A stretch of DNA of 64,000 nt from positions 2,843,329 to 2,907,328 of the forward strand of contig CP137321.1 of the NCBI GenBank assembly GCA_033182465.1. The letters are read 5' to 3'. Below, one piece after another: positions 37,642-46,772 of this stretch. This DNA is from Sanghuangporus weigelae (lineage: Eukaryota; Basidiomycota; Agaricomycetes; Hymenochaetales; Hymenochaetaceae). Numbering within the stretch: position 1 is the first letter of the stretch; every line of letters starts with the position of its first letter. The translations under genes and the position numbers were made by a program. The notes under the pieces were generated by a model that was given only the letters and a program-made list of their open reading frames with translations, ran no database searches and was not told where the DNA came from.

Positions 37642-37648
37642 ATAAATA
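37642..37648 (+). promoter_or_regulatory. LTR TATA box (ATAAATA)
   Basis: ATAAATA followed 28-34 bp later by the sequence complementary to the primer-binding site, the distance expected between TATA box and RNA 5' end. Confidence 0.6.
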
Positions 37649-37675
37649 GTTGTAGGATTAGGCCCTCATTTCCCC

Positions 37676-37687
37676 ATCTTTCGATCC
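37676..37687 (+). other. Predicted self-primer at RNA 5' end
   Basis: ATCTTTCGATCC is the exact reverse complement of the primer-binding site at 37949-37960. In Tf1 of fission yeast and related elements the first nucleotides of the retrotransposon RNA fold back and prime minus-strand synthesis; the location just downstream of the TATA box fits that. Confidence 0.75.
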
Positions 37688-37944
37688 TCTTAACACACTG
37701 GTGTAAAGCTTGCCCTACAGCGAGCTATTACTGTGTGCTTTGTACTATCACGCCTCTTGGAAATCCCAATCTGCTTTACTATTACCTCGTATCTGAAAGC
37801 ATCCATAACTCGGACCGCGACTAGGAAGGCTAGTAAGGGACCGCGTGGTACAGCCAGACGTGGGTAGATAAGATCACCTCTGCACAACACACCGCTGCTT
37901 AGGCAAAAGGATCAAACCGGTGTAACCCCGGGCCTACTCCCTAA

Positions 37945-38349
37945 CATTGGATCGAAAGATCACTCGCTAGTTTTACCACCACCTCTCACGGGCAAGGTTC
38001 TTGGCTAGTGTTTTATCGAGGCGAGGACCGTCGACCTCAAGTCCCTATCGACGTCACTAGTTTCGAGACTAGTACCCATATCGAATCCTCAGGACAAGTG
38101 CACATCCTGGAGAACGACAAACCCGATTCACTTAAATCACATATCTACTATCATAACCCCTACAACGACGAAGTGTACCTAATAGCAAAGGCATCTGGTA
38201 GCCCTGCAGTTGGGAGCACGCAAACAACAACCACGAAAGTAGCAGCAGTCCCTTCCACTATTGCTACATTCGACGAGAAAGGAACTACTTGGTTAACAGC
38301 ACCAAGGAACAATAACCCTGAAGCATCAGGCGAGAAACGAAGTTCATGA
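37945..38349 (+). other. ATG-less open frame before ORF2
   Basis: Open from 37945 to TGA 38349 without any ATG. Its stop overlaps the ATG of the next ORF as ATGA (38346-38349), a geometry used for coupled reinitiation. From 38008 it would encode 113 aa rich in Ser, Thr and Asn. Either an untranslated leader that happens to be open or a non-AUG-initiated peptide. Confidence 0.3.
37949..37960 (+). other. Primer-binding site, self-priming type
   Basis: GGATCGAAAGAT begins two bases after the 5' LTR. All 12 bases pair with 37676-37687. I see no match to the 3' end of a tRNA that would be equally long, though no tRNA set was searched. Confidence 0.75.
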
Positions 38350-39380
38350 ACCGATCAGGAAACGCCAACAACAGAAGTAACGGTCATCGAACGAACGAAC
38401 GGGCGAACGATAATCAAACGAGGTTCACACCCAGATCCCTCGACGAACGAGTTCAACATATCACCAACAGGCTACGTAGTCTGGAAAGCGATCACGACAT
38501 ACTATACGCGACAACGAACCACAGCATATTGTATCCACCAGTGATCAGGAGACTACAAGAAAGGGTTGAACGACTGGAAGAACGAACTGCAAACACGGGG
38601 CAGTCAAACAGTCTACCAACCGGAGCATACGCGACAGCAGTAGGAGATCGATTCGAAGCACTAGAAGCAACTACTCAAAGAATTGGAGCACAAGTAGCAG
38701 CTCTAGAGAGATATACTCTGGAATTGGATCGAGCAACAGGAGCACTCAATCATCGGGTCATAGACGGAAACGGAGTACTTGACCGAGAGCTCAACGCTAT
38801 CCGAAACAGGATTACTGCTCAGGAACAACAACTACAGACAATCGAGACGAGAATCGGAGAGCTTAACAGGACAGCTCTAGATCAGCCAAGGATTGTTCAA
38901 GACATCCATAACCTGCGAGAAGCCCTACTCCAACTAGGACAAACAATCGAGTCGAGTCAACGCACCTACGCAGCTATACTCACATCGGTACAGACAACCG
39001 AAGCTACCTCAAGGAACATACTCGAACACGCTCAACGAATTCGAGAAGTAGCTCAGGCAGCACAACGCTGGGAATACTTTCTACCAAGAGAGAGAGCCCA
39101 ACAGGAACAGAGTTCTGACGAATCAGTGTCCTCAGACGAAGAAGCATCACGAAGGCCATTCTTACTCAGAACCCCACCTCGAACGGTTATCATCCAAGTA
39201 CCAACAGTACCTGCAGTACCAGCAAGTGGTTCAGTAGCAACCCAAGCGCCAGAGAATCCACCACCACCATCCTATTCACCACCAGCAGTGCCCATAAGCA
39301 CTTACGATCATGTCGACAACCGACCAGAAGGTGCAAGCACTGGAGCAGCAACTACAGACTCTTCAGACACAACTCTCTAA
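38346..39380 (+). CDS. Coiled-coil ORF upstream of gag, PPSY motif
   Basis: 344 aa from ATG 38346. Residues about 30-240 show extended heptad-like patterns (QHITNRLRSLESDHD, RRLQERVERLEERT, TAQEQQLQTIETRIGEL), predicting a long coiled coil. After a Ser/Glu segment comes a Pro-rich tail with PPPPSYSPPAVP, containing a PPxY motif like the late-domain signal of retroviral Gag proteins. Its 3' end overlaps gag by 71 nt in another frame (gag is +1). It could be a structural partner of Gag or the first half of a split Gag. I do not recognise a named family. CGA-rich arginine codons match gag and pol. Confidence 0.7.
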   Translation: MNRSGNANNRSNGHRTNERANDNQTRFTPRSLDERVQHITNRLRSLESDHDILYATTNHSILYPPVIRRLQERVERLEERTANTGQSNSLPTGAYATAVGDRFEALEATTQRIGAQVAALERYTLELDRATGALNHRVIDGNGVLDRELNAIRNRITAQEQQLQTIETRIGELNRTALDQPRIVQDIHNLREALLQLGQTIESSQRTYAAILTSVQTTEATSRNILEHAQRIREVAQAAQRWEYFLPRERAQQEQSSDESVSSDEEASRRPFLLRTPPRTVIIQVPTVPAVPASGSVATQAPENPPPPSYSPPAVPISTYDHVDNRPEGASTGAATTDSSDTTL

Positions 39381-40398
39381 ACACAGCATCAAGCTTCCGA
39401 AGTACTATGGCAAGCGAAGCGAAGATATTGATCTGTGGATTAGTCGATGTATCTCGAAGCTGGCACAGCATGGAGTCAAGGATGAGGAGGAGATCGCAAA
39501 GAGCCTATTTGCGGCACTAGAAGGCGACAGCTACGATTGGTTTGCAGAGAAGAATACCCTAACATCATTCGATGCCAATGGGAAACTGAAACCAGTACCT
39601 GCGATTATCGCTGCAACAAATGGAATGTTCGCATCACTCAAGGACATGCTGAACTGGATGAGGATCCGAGCAGGACATCCGATCATTGGAGAACAGGAAG
39701 CCCTATTCCAACTACTATGCATCCAGCAGAAAGGAGCAAGCATTAGGGCGTACAACGACGAATTCCGACGACTCAAAGCACGAGCACCAGACACGATGGA
39801 TAAGCAGATGCTCAAGTACATCTATGTCAAAGGACTAGACATGTGGGTCAAACGACGAGTCGAATCTGTACAACCCGACGCTTTCGAGAAGAACGACCTC
39901 GATGCATGGATGGAATGGACAAGCAACCTAGCAAACTCTGATGCCAGGCAAAGGCTCATGGGTAGTCAAACATACACCCCGAGATTCAAATCGAACGGAC
40001 AGTCATCTTTCCGACCACCAGTACAAACAACGAAACGAGATCCAGACGCCATGGATGTAGATGCACTCCGAGGCTTGCCGAAGAAGGGAGGCAAATGCTA
40101 CAACTGTGAAAAGTCAGGACATTACGCAAAGGATTGCAAGGCACCAAGGAAGCAAAAGGGTTCTTCCCCTAGGAAGCCGAAGAAGACTAATGGTGTAAAA
40201 CGGAGGACGATGACAACACGAACAATCGATTTCAAGGAAACATGTCCCGATCCACACTGCCGAAGGCCAGTCCACTACGATCATGTAGCATGGGCTAAAG
40301 GCGACGAATCAGCAGGATGGACTTGCAAGCATGACGAAGAATACCGAAACAACATTCGCAAATCCCTAGCAAGTAAAGAGCAACAGGGAAAAGATTAA
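39310..40398 (+). CDS. Gag polyprotein
   Basis: 362 aa from ATG 39310. A short N-terminal coiled coil (VQALEQQLQTLQTQLSKH) leads into a Ty3/Gypsy-type capsid region (KLPKYYGKRSEDIDLWISR, LEGDSYDWFAEK, FRRLKARAP, KYIYVKGL), then a basic linker and one CCHC zinc knuckle, CYNCEKSGHYAKDC (about 40096-40137), for RNA packaging. After the knuckle is a Lys/Arg-rich segment and a second Cys/His patch (CPDPHCRRPVHYDH). Just before the stop codon the sequence CAG GGA AAA GAT TAA contains GGGAAAA, a -1 slippery heptamer in the right phase to enter the pol frame. Confidence 0.92.
   Translation: MSTTDQKVQALEQQLQTLQTQLSKHSIKLPKYYGKRSEDIDLWISRCISKLAQHGVKDEEEIAKSLFAALEGDSYDWFAEKNTLTSFDANGKLKPVPAIIAATNGMFASLKDMLNWMRIRAGHPIIGEQEALFQLLCIQQKGASIRAYNDEFRRLKARAPDTMDKQMLKYIYVKGLDMWVKRRVESVQPDAFEKNDLDAWMEWTSNLANSDARQRLMGSQTYTPRFKSNGQSSFRPPVQTTKRDPDAMDVDALRGLPKKGGKCYNCEKSGHYAKDCKAPRKQKGSSPRKPKKTNGVKRRTMTTRTIDFKETCPDPHCRRPVHYDHVAWAKGDESAGWTCKHDEEYRNNIRKSLASKEQQGKD
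40386..40392 (+). promoter_or_regulatory. Candidate -1 frameshift site GGGAAAA
   Basis: In the gag frame it reads G GGA AAA, fitting X XXY YYZ. A -1 slip enters a frame that is open from here to ATG 40503 and on through pol. Downstream, CATCG (40405-40409) can pair with CGATG (40422-40426), a weak stem at a suitable distance, and CTGGG/CCCAG form a hairpin at 40480-40495. Confidence 0.55.
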
Positions 40399-40502
40399 GA
40401 CCTCCATCGAACGAGACTGCGCGATGTGAGTGTGACAAGGGTGACGAGAAAGGTTTCAACAACCAGTGTTTCAAACCTCCTGGGTTCAACCCCAGTGAAG
40501 CG

Positions 40503-43500
40503 ATGTACAATAAGCGATTGCCAATACAAGCATTGCATCCCCGATTACCTATTCGAGTGAAGGTTGGAACAAAGACCCTAGCAGTCAAAGCGTTAATCGA
40601 TTCCGGAGCTACATGCAGCACGATACACCCCAACTTGGTACGACACTACAGCCTATTCAAAAAGAGGCTTGATCACCCTCGACCTTTGAATAATGCGGAT
40701 GGAAGTCCCAACCAAGGAGGAGCAATCACGCACGAGGTCTACACATTAATTTTTGATGGACCTAAACCGCAGCCACAAACGTTGGCAGTAGCAACCACAG
40801 GACAGGATCAGGTGATCCTAGGAATTGACTATTTGGCCAAAGTCAATCCCGAAATTGATTGGAAGAATCAAGTATGGAATCGGAATGGTAATTCGATACC
40901 ATTCGAGCTCAACGTCATACGAGCTACCAAGAAGCGAAAGCGCAGGAAGCGCAAACGGAAACGGCAAACGAAAGGCAAACCTGACAAGACAAGACCTAGG
41001 CATAACACGAAGCAACAGGCTCAGGACAGAGACAACTATCGACACTCTGGAGCACCAGGAATAATATTTGCGCCAAGGAGAGACAACAACGGACACTCTC
41101 ACGAAACGAAGCCACAAGCGAAGCCGGAAACCAGACCAGCAACACCAAGACTGGAACAGGCAAAACAGACGCCAGAAGTGAAGAGTCCGAGCACGGAAAA
41201 TATACCAGACTCTGCAACGAAACAGCCACAACAGGAAACGGCAAACAAGCATCATCGAGATGAGGAGGAAATAAACTACACTCCCAAGCGATGGAAGAAA
41301 CAGGCACCACAAGGAACGAGTATAGTGCAACGACGACCAAGGCACATACCGAGACGGATGATCCCAGCACGGCAACTGTACCAGACATCCGAAGGTGAAA
41401 CACAAGAAGTAACAGGCAAGCATAGCCTAGACGAACAGGAGGAAATAAACGACTCTCCGAAACGTTGGAAGAAACAACCACCACAGAAGATACACCCACT
41501 GAGGCAAAACATGCCGGAAGATGAAGAACTCTGGCCATCACCAGAAGAAAACCCGGGCATGAAGTACAGGATACGACCACGAAAGACACGATATCCAGAG
41601 AAGCCAGTGGCAGGCATTATACGACCGAGAACGGCATCGTTAATGCGAGGAGCTAGTCCCACACCGAAGCGTACAAGATGGGCAGACAACGAAAGCGATA
41701 TCGAGATGCAAGACGAGCAGGAGACAACAGAAGACACTCCTATGCACGATATAGAGCCAGAAGACATTGAAAGTCTTAGGACGACCAACCAACCAACTAC
41801 CCTTACCAGAAAGGAAGAGCTCGCTGCAAAGCTAGAGCTAGACATCAATCGAAATTGGTCACCAAGGCAGCAGAACCAAGTCTCACAGCCTCTGAACAAA
41901 GCGAGTTCAGTATCCCAGCAGTATTCTCAACAAAAGGCAGCTGCAGAAGGACTACTAGGAACACAGAAACGAGATTGGCGAAAACTCCTACCAAAGGAAA
42001 TAGAAGACTACGCAGATGTCTTTGATCCTGACAAGTCAAGAAGGTTACCCAAGCATACGAAATGGGATATGGCAATTAACCTCAAAGAAGGAGTACCATT
42101 ACCGAAACCGAGGCCTATTATCAAGCTCACACGAGAAGAGCAGGCAGCACTCGATGCTTATGTCAAAGAGTTACTTGACAAAGGATGGATTGAAAAGGTT
42201 CAACCACATGAACCATGTCCGGTAGCAGCACCAGTCTTCTTTGTAGGAAAGAAAGACGGAGGAGCACGAGCAGTAACCGATTACCGAGACATCAACGACA
42301 CGACAGTATCAGATCCATACCCGATACCGATCATGAGTGTTCTCCCAGAGAAACTGGAGAAAGGAAAATTCTTCTTTACACTCGACATGCGATCAGGTTA
42401 CAACAACCTGCGAATCCGAGAAGGAGACGAGTGGAAGGCAGCATTCCGAGTTGGCAATGCAGTCTACAAGCCAAAGGTCATGATGTTTGGAATGAAGAAC
42501 TCACCTGCAGTATTCCAACGATTCATGAATGACAACTTCGAATATTGGCTCAGGACAGAAGAAGCACTCAACTATTTGGACGACCTTATTGGTCAAGCAC
42601 AAACTGAAGAGGAACATTGGAAACTCCTCAGGGCAATCCTACAGAAATGCCGAGAGCTCGACATTTACCTCAAAATTGAGAAATGTCACTTCCTCCAAAC
42701 CCAGCTCGACTACTTGGGATTTGTAGTAGGAACAAAAGGCATCCAGATGGATCCTTATAAGCTCAAAGCTATTCACGAATGGCCAGTGCCAAAGACGAAA
42801 CGACAAGTTCGAAAGTTCCAAGGATTTTGTAACTTCTACCGAAGATTCATCAGGAACTATGCCGATACATTCGCACCTATTGGCGACCTTATCAAAAAGG
42901 ATCGCAAGTTCATATGGGCAGAGGCACAAGACAAGGCATTCGAAAGTATCAAGAAGGCATTCGAAACGGAAGTCGCATTGGCAATGCCAAAGCCAGACAA
43001 ATCATACACATTGGAAACCGACGCATCCGATGTAGCGATTGGTGCAGTCTTACAACAAGAAGACAACCAAGGAGAACTGAGACCTTTAGGTTTCATGTCG
43101 AAAACTCTAACGAACACCCAACGAAACTATCCGACGCATGACAAAGAGATGCTAGCAATCATGGAAGCACTCAAGCATTGGAGACACCTATTGGAGGGAA
43201 CCAAAGAACCAGTAACAATCCGAAGCGATCATGCAAACCTCCGATACTTCATGACAGCTCAGAATCTATCGAGACGTCAAGCGAGATGGGCATTAGAGTT
43301 ATCACGATATAACTTCAAGATTCTCCATTGGCCAGGCAAGAAGAACCAAGCTGACGAGCTATCACGACGATCCGACTATATGCCAGAGGACAAGGACAAC
43401 TTAGGAGTTACCTTATTACCTCCTGATACGATCAAGCAACAAACATTGCGACGCACAGAGATCAACGGTCTATACAAGCTAGAAACTGAAATGGTCACTA

Positions 43501-44981
43501 TCTCTGATCCTATTATCCGAACGATCAAGAGGAACTACAATACCGAGGAGGCTAAGAAGGAAATTCAGGCGATCAAGCAGAGCAACGGCTACAGTTACAG
43601 GAACGGCTTGCACTACGTAACCAATGCATTATATATCCCGCCGTCCGCCAACCTACGAGCGTTGCTAATCCGAAGGCGCCATGATCACAAACTTGCAGGC
43701 CACCCAGGAGCAGAAAAGACCATAGAGCTTGTAAAGCGATCATACTATTGGCCGAAGATGGAAGAAATGATCCGAGCATATACCGCAACCTGCGACATAT
43801 GTCAGCGTGCAAAACCGATTCGACAGTTTCGAAATCCGCCGCTCCAACCGTTGGAGGCACCACATCAACCATGGGAAACCATAACCTGTGACCTGATTAC
43901 CGACTTACCAGTCAGCAATGAAGGCTACAGTGCGATACTCGTTATAGTGGACAAACTCACTAAAATGGGGAAGTTCATTCCTTGCCAAGGGATACCCAAT
44001 GCTAAGCAGTTGGCACGTTTGTTCCGCCAACATGTCTTCAAATACTACGGGGCCCCTAAACGAGTAATCTCCGACCGAGGTAGCAACTTCACCGCGCAAT
44101 TCCTCAAGGAGTTCTGCAGACTCATCGATGTCGATTGGAAAACTAGTACAGCGTATCATCCACAAACCGATGGTCAAACCGAGCGACTAAATCAAGAGCT
44201 TGAACAGTACTTACGCTGCTATGTGTCCTACCGACAAACAGATTGGGCAGAGTACATCGATATAGCAGAATTCGCCTACAACAACAGGAAGCACAGTACT
44301 ACACATCAGTCACCATTCTATACACTGTATGGATGGCATCCTCACCTGGACGTTGCGGAGACCGGTGATTCAAACGTCCCAGAAGCAATAAATCACCTAG
44401 AGGAGCTTCGACAAGTACAGCAAGAAGCCTATAATTCGATTAGGCAAGCGAATGAGGCAATGAAGCTTTATGCAGACCTGCATCGAGGCAAACTGCCAGA
44501 GTACAAGCCAGGAGACGAAGTGTTACTAGACATGAGGAATCTCAGTCGATTGGAACCAACGAAGAAACTTGCAATGAAATGGGCAGGGCCTTATAAAGTC
44601 GAGAAGGCAGTCGGACAAGTGTCATTCAGATTACGCTTACCCGAAACCCTTCCGATCCACCCAGTGTTTCATGCGAGTCTTCTCAGGCCTTACAAACGAA
44701 AGGAATACCCTGGAAGACCCACTTTGGATGAACCACCACCTATTGAAGTGGAGGGAGAAGCAGAGTACGAAGTGGAGACGATTCATAACACAAGACGTCA
44801 TCGGAGCAAGGTCCAATACCTTATCCAATGGAAAGGATACCAGGAGCGAACATGGGAGCCACTTGACAACCTCAAGAACTCCTATCAAATGATCGAAGCA
44901 TTCCATAAAAAGTATCCTCAGGCAATCCAGCCACCGAACCTTAACCAATGGATCGCCGCACGAAAACGAATGAGGCAATAG
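40503..44981 (+). CDS. Pol polyprotein: PR-RT-RH-IN-chromodomain
   Basis: 1492 aa from ATG 40503, though the frame is open upstream to the gag slip site. Order: aspartic protease with ALIDSGATCSTI (DSG active site); a 350-residue basic/polar spacer with two internal repeats of the type EEINxxPKRWKKQxPQ; reverse transcriptase with VTDYRDINDTT and catalytic YLDD at about 42577; RNase H with LETDASDVAIGAVL; integrase with HHCC (HKLAGHPG, then CDICQRAKP) and D,D-35-E (TCDLITDL, ISDRGSNF, TDGQTERLNQE); a GPY/F module (KWAGPYKVEKAVG); and a C-terminal chromodomain (YEVETI, YLIQWKGYQERTWEPLDNL). All catalytic residues are present. The chromodomain, which can steer integration to modified histones, defines chromoviruses. 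Confidence 0.97.
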   Translation: MYNKRLPIQALHPRLPIRVKVGTKTLAVKALIDSGATCSTIHPNLVRHYSLFKKRLDHPRPLNNADGSPNQGGAITHEVYTLIFDGPKPQPQTLAVATTGQDQVILGIDYLAKVNPEIDWKNQVWNRNGNSIPFELNVIRATKKRKRRKRKRKRQTKGKPDKTRPRHNTKQQAQDRDNYRHSGAPGIIFAPRRDNNGHSHETKPQAKPETRPATPRLEQAKQTPEVKSPSTENIPDSATKQPQQETANKHHRDEEEINYTPKRWKKQAPQGTSIVQRRPRHIPRRMIPARQLYQTSEGETQEVTGKHSLDEQEEINDSPKRWKKQPPQKIHPLRQNMPEDEELWPSPEENPGMKYRIRPRKTRYPEKPVAGIIRPRTASLMRGASPTPKRTRWADNESDIEMQDEQETTEDTPMHDIEPEDIESLRTTNQPTTLTRKEELAAKLELDINRNWSPRQQNQVSQPLNKASSVSQQYSQQKAAAEGLLGTQKRDWRKLLPKEIEDYADVFDPDKSRRLPKHTKWDMAINLKEGVPLPKPRPIIKLTREEQAALDAYVKELLDKGWIEKVQPHEPCPVAAPVFFVGKKDGGARAVTDYRDINDTTVSDPYPIPIMSVLPEKLEKGKFFFTLDMRSGYNNLRIREGDEWKAAFRVGNAVYKPKVMMFGMKNSPAVFQRFMNDNFEYWLRTEEALNYLDDLIGQAQTEEEHWKLLRAILQKCRELDIYLKIEKCHFLQTQLDYLGFVVGTKGIQMDPYKLKAIHEWPVPKTKRQVRKFQGFCNFYRRFIRNYADTFAPIGDLIKKDRKFIWAEAQDKAFESIKKAFETEVALAMPKPDKSYTLETDASDVAIGAVLQQEDNQGELRPLGFMSKTLTNTQRNYPTHDKEMLAIMEALKHWRHLLEGTKEPVTIRSDHANLRYFMTAQNLSRRQARWALELSRYNFKILHWPGKKNQADELSRRSDYMPEDKDNLGVTLLPPDTIKQQTLRRTEINGLYKLETEMVTISDPIIRTIKRNYNTEEAKKEIQAIKQSNGYSYRNGLHYVTNALYIPPSANLRALLIRRRHDHKLAGHPGAEKTIELVKRSYYWPKMEEMIRAYTATCDICQRAKPIRQFRNPPLQPLEAPHQPWETITCDLITDLPVSNEGYSAILVIVDKLTKMGKFIPCQGIPNAKQLARLFRQHVFKYYGAPKRVISDRGSNFTAQFLKEFCRLIDVDWKTSTAYHPQTDGQTERLNQELEQYLRCYVSYRQTDWAEYIDIAEFAYNNRKHSTTHQSPFYTLYGWHPHLDVAETGDSNVPEAINHLEELRQVQQEAYNSIRQANEAMKLYADLHRGKLPEYKPGDEVLLDMRNLSRLEPTKKLAMKWAGPYKVEKAVGQVSFRLRLPETLPIHPVFHASLLRPYKRKEYPGRPTLDEPPPIEVEGEAEYEVETIHNTRRHRSKVQYLIQWKGYQERTWEPLDNLKNSYQMIEAFHKKYPQAIQPPNLNQWIAARKRMRQ

Positions 44982-45156
44982 TTGCATCACATGCACTCCA
45001 CCCGATGGAGCCGCTTATGGATCCACAATAGAGACGATGAGTAAGGTCCCCAATGACCTTACCAAGCGATGACATCAATGTGGCACACCAAAGCGAGAGC
45101 AGAGATAGAAGAATTAGGCAAGACATCGCCGACATACCAACAAGATGGTATAAAAC

Positions 45157-46233
45157 ATGGAGAACTTCGAGTTAAGGAACAACAACTCGAATCTCAACAG
45201 CTCTACTTCACTGCAGACGAACCACTACTCAGCTATGCCTATTTTCGACGAGCTACATGCATTCTGTCAACCAGAAGATGCACCAGAATGGACATTTACA
45301 CTCAGGCCACCGACCGAACGTTATCAATGGCCACAGCTGTGCAATCGATTCAACGAAGAGAACTATGAAGATGAGATTGTACCCCTATGCCCAGGGAAGT
45401 ACTTCGATGATCTATTCGACAAGTGGAACGCAATCCACCACAACCGAGACGAAATACCCCACCTTATGATGGCGAATCACTCAGACGAGTGGTTATTCAA
45501 ACTCAGTAACCCTCGAGACGCAGCATTACGCCGACTCAATGATGATGCATTTCTAACTTACGCGATCGAACTCGAAACACAAGCATTACATCGAGGCAAG
45601 ATCGACTTTAGGCACGAAACGACATACAAGAACATCATGGGCATCTATCATTCGGCAATTCAAATTTGCGCCTACCGACGAGACATGACTACCGCAATTC
45701 TTAACCGAATGATGCGATGGAGTCACTATCATCCGATGAGCATCGATGCGATGAAGTACATTATATACATAGCCGACCAGACGGGCTTCTATGCATCCAA
45801 CACCATGCAGTTCATGACGGTACTCAACATGACGAAGTATTACGAAGGAACGAGATACCGAACGGTTATTGAAGCGAGGAACTCTACTACGGACGAGGTA
45901 CCACTCGACAACATCGAGCACCACGTAGTCGAAGGCAAAGAGGTTAACTACGACCCTCATTACCTTATGGAACTCAACAACCGAGAGGAAGAAGCCAGAG
46001 AAAAACTACAGGCTACACGACACCCCTTGCTGGAAGATCTGATGATCTCAGTCTACCAGTACCCAAACGAACTCTACCAGCCGGACGAGATGCTTACTAT
46101 GTCGGAACAGGAGGACATGTACATACACTCCGACGATACAGAGTCAAGTGAAGAAGGTGAAAGCAGGGAACTATATACCCCAGCGAACTCGGCCCAGACT
46201 ACACCTGAGGCTGAAGAATCCGAAGATTTGTAA
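45157..46233 (+). CDS. Accessory 358-aa ORF downstream of pol
   Basis: ATG 45157 to TAA 46233, 176 bp after the pol stop. A soluble, acidic protein: N-terminal Asn-rich leader, a central alpha-helical-looking region (AAFLTYAIELETQALH-like stretches, residues 120-230, rich in Tyr, Met and His) and a Ser/Glu/Asp-rich tail (HSDDTESSEEGESRELY). There is no signal peptide or membrane segment, so it is not an envelope-type protein. I recognise no domain. CGA-biased arginine codons match gag and pol, indicating it evolved with the element. A TATAAAA sits directly before the ATG but is too close to be its promoter. Expression could be by subgenomic or spliced RNA. Confidence 0.7.
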   Translation: MENFELRNNNSNLNSSTSLQTNHYSAMPIFDELHAFCQPEDAPEWTFTLRPPTERYQWPQLCNRFNEENYEDEIVPLCPGKYFDDLFDKWNAIHHNRDEIPHLMMANHSDEWLFKLSNPRDAALRRLNDDAFLTYAIELETQALHRGKIDFRHETTYKNIMGIYHSAIQICAYRRDMTTAILNRMMRWSHYHPMSIDAMKYIIYIADQTGFYASNTMQFMTVLNMTKYYEGTRYRTVIEARNSTTDEVPLDNIEHHVVEGKEVNYDPHYLMELNNREEEAREKLQATRHPLLEDLMISVYQYPNELYQPDEMLTMSEQEDMYIHSDDTESSEEGESRELYTPANSAQTTPEAEESEDL

Positions 46234-46772
46234 ACAACTCTTCTTTTATGCAACCCCTTTCCCATATCGTGACCCGACATGGTCAATTATGCATTTCATT
46301 CTTACCTTATGATATTTATGGTCACATCCGACCAAATTATGCTTTATGCACCTCTTTATTTCACGCTTATTCGGCCAACCAGCACAAATGAAGCACTATG
46401 CAGAAGTGTCAAAGAACCTACAAGGGCCTAGACATTTTGTATATTGTTTTATTGTGCCGGCTCCGAATTAGCAGATTATGCCTACCTTTTATTATCCTCT
46501 ATGCAACGGAGAAGCCAAAAGTTTACGTGAAGTCACTCCCTTGCATCATGCTAGGATGTGCCTTCACGCTGAAAGGCACTCCAATTACACTCTTTCTTCG
46601 AAAAACTCCATTTGGGGGTTGAAGAGCTGTAGGTAAACACCTGGAACTTCACTCCCAAATTGGTATAAAACTTATTCATTAACGACTTTATGATTTCTTT
46701 CTTATCACTTTCAATTGCGTCATATTCTTTACATGATGCACATTTCATATTCATATCCCTTCCCACCACCCT
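46234..46772. other. Convergent spacer with ATATGC-like repeats
   Basis: 540 bp between the stop of the 358-aa ORF and the antisense gene stop. It contains about seven (T/C)TATGC(A) words between 46245 and 46505. No coding frame is convincing. Confidence 0.4.

Larger units (their letters stand above)
36435..37946 (+). repeat. 5' long terminal repeat
   Basis: 1512 bp, TGAAAGG...CCTAACA. U3 holds a 213-codon ORF. A TATA-like ATAAATA at 37642-37648 precedes the likely transcription start near 37671-37676, so U3 is about 1.24 kb and R-U5 about 270 bp. Confidence 0.95.

Noticed and set aside
40480-40495. tRNA T-arm-like hairpin CTGGG-TTCAAC-CCCAG
   Set aside because: No other tRNA parts are present; kept only as a possible structure downstream of the frameshift site.
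45069-45368. 99-codon frame overlapping the start of the 358-aa ORF
   Set aside because: Different frame, shorter, and without the element's codon bias.
46398-46769. Short frames on both strands between the retroelement's last ORF and the antisense gene
   Set aside because: No start context, no splice logic and no codon bias; likely chance.
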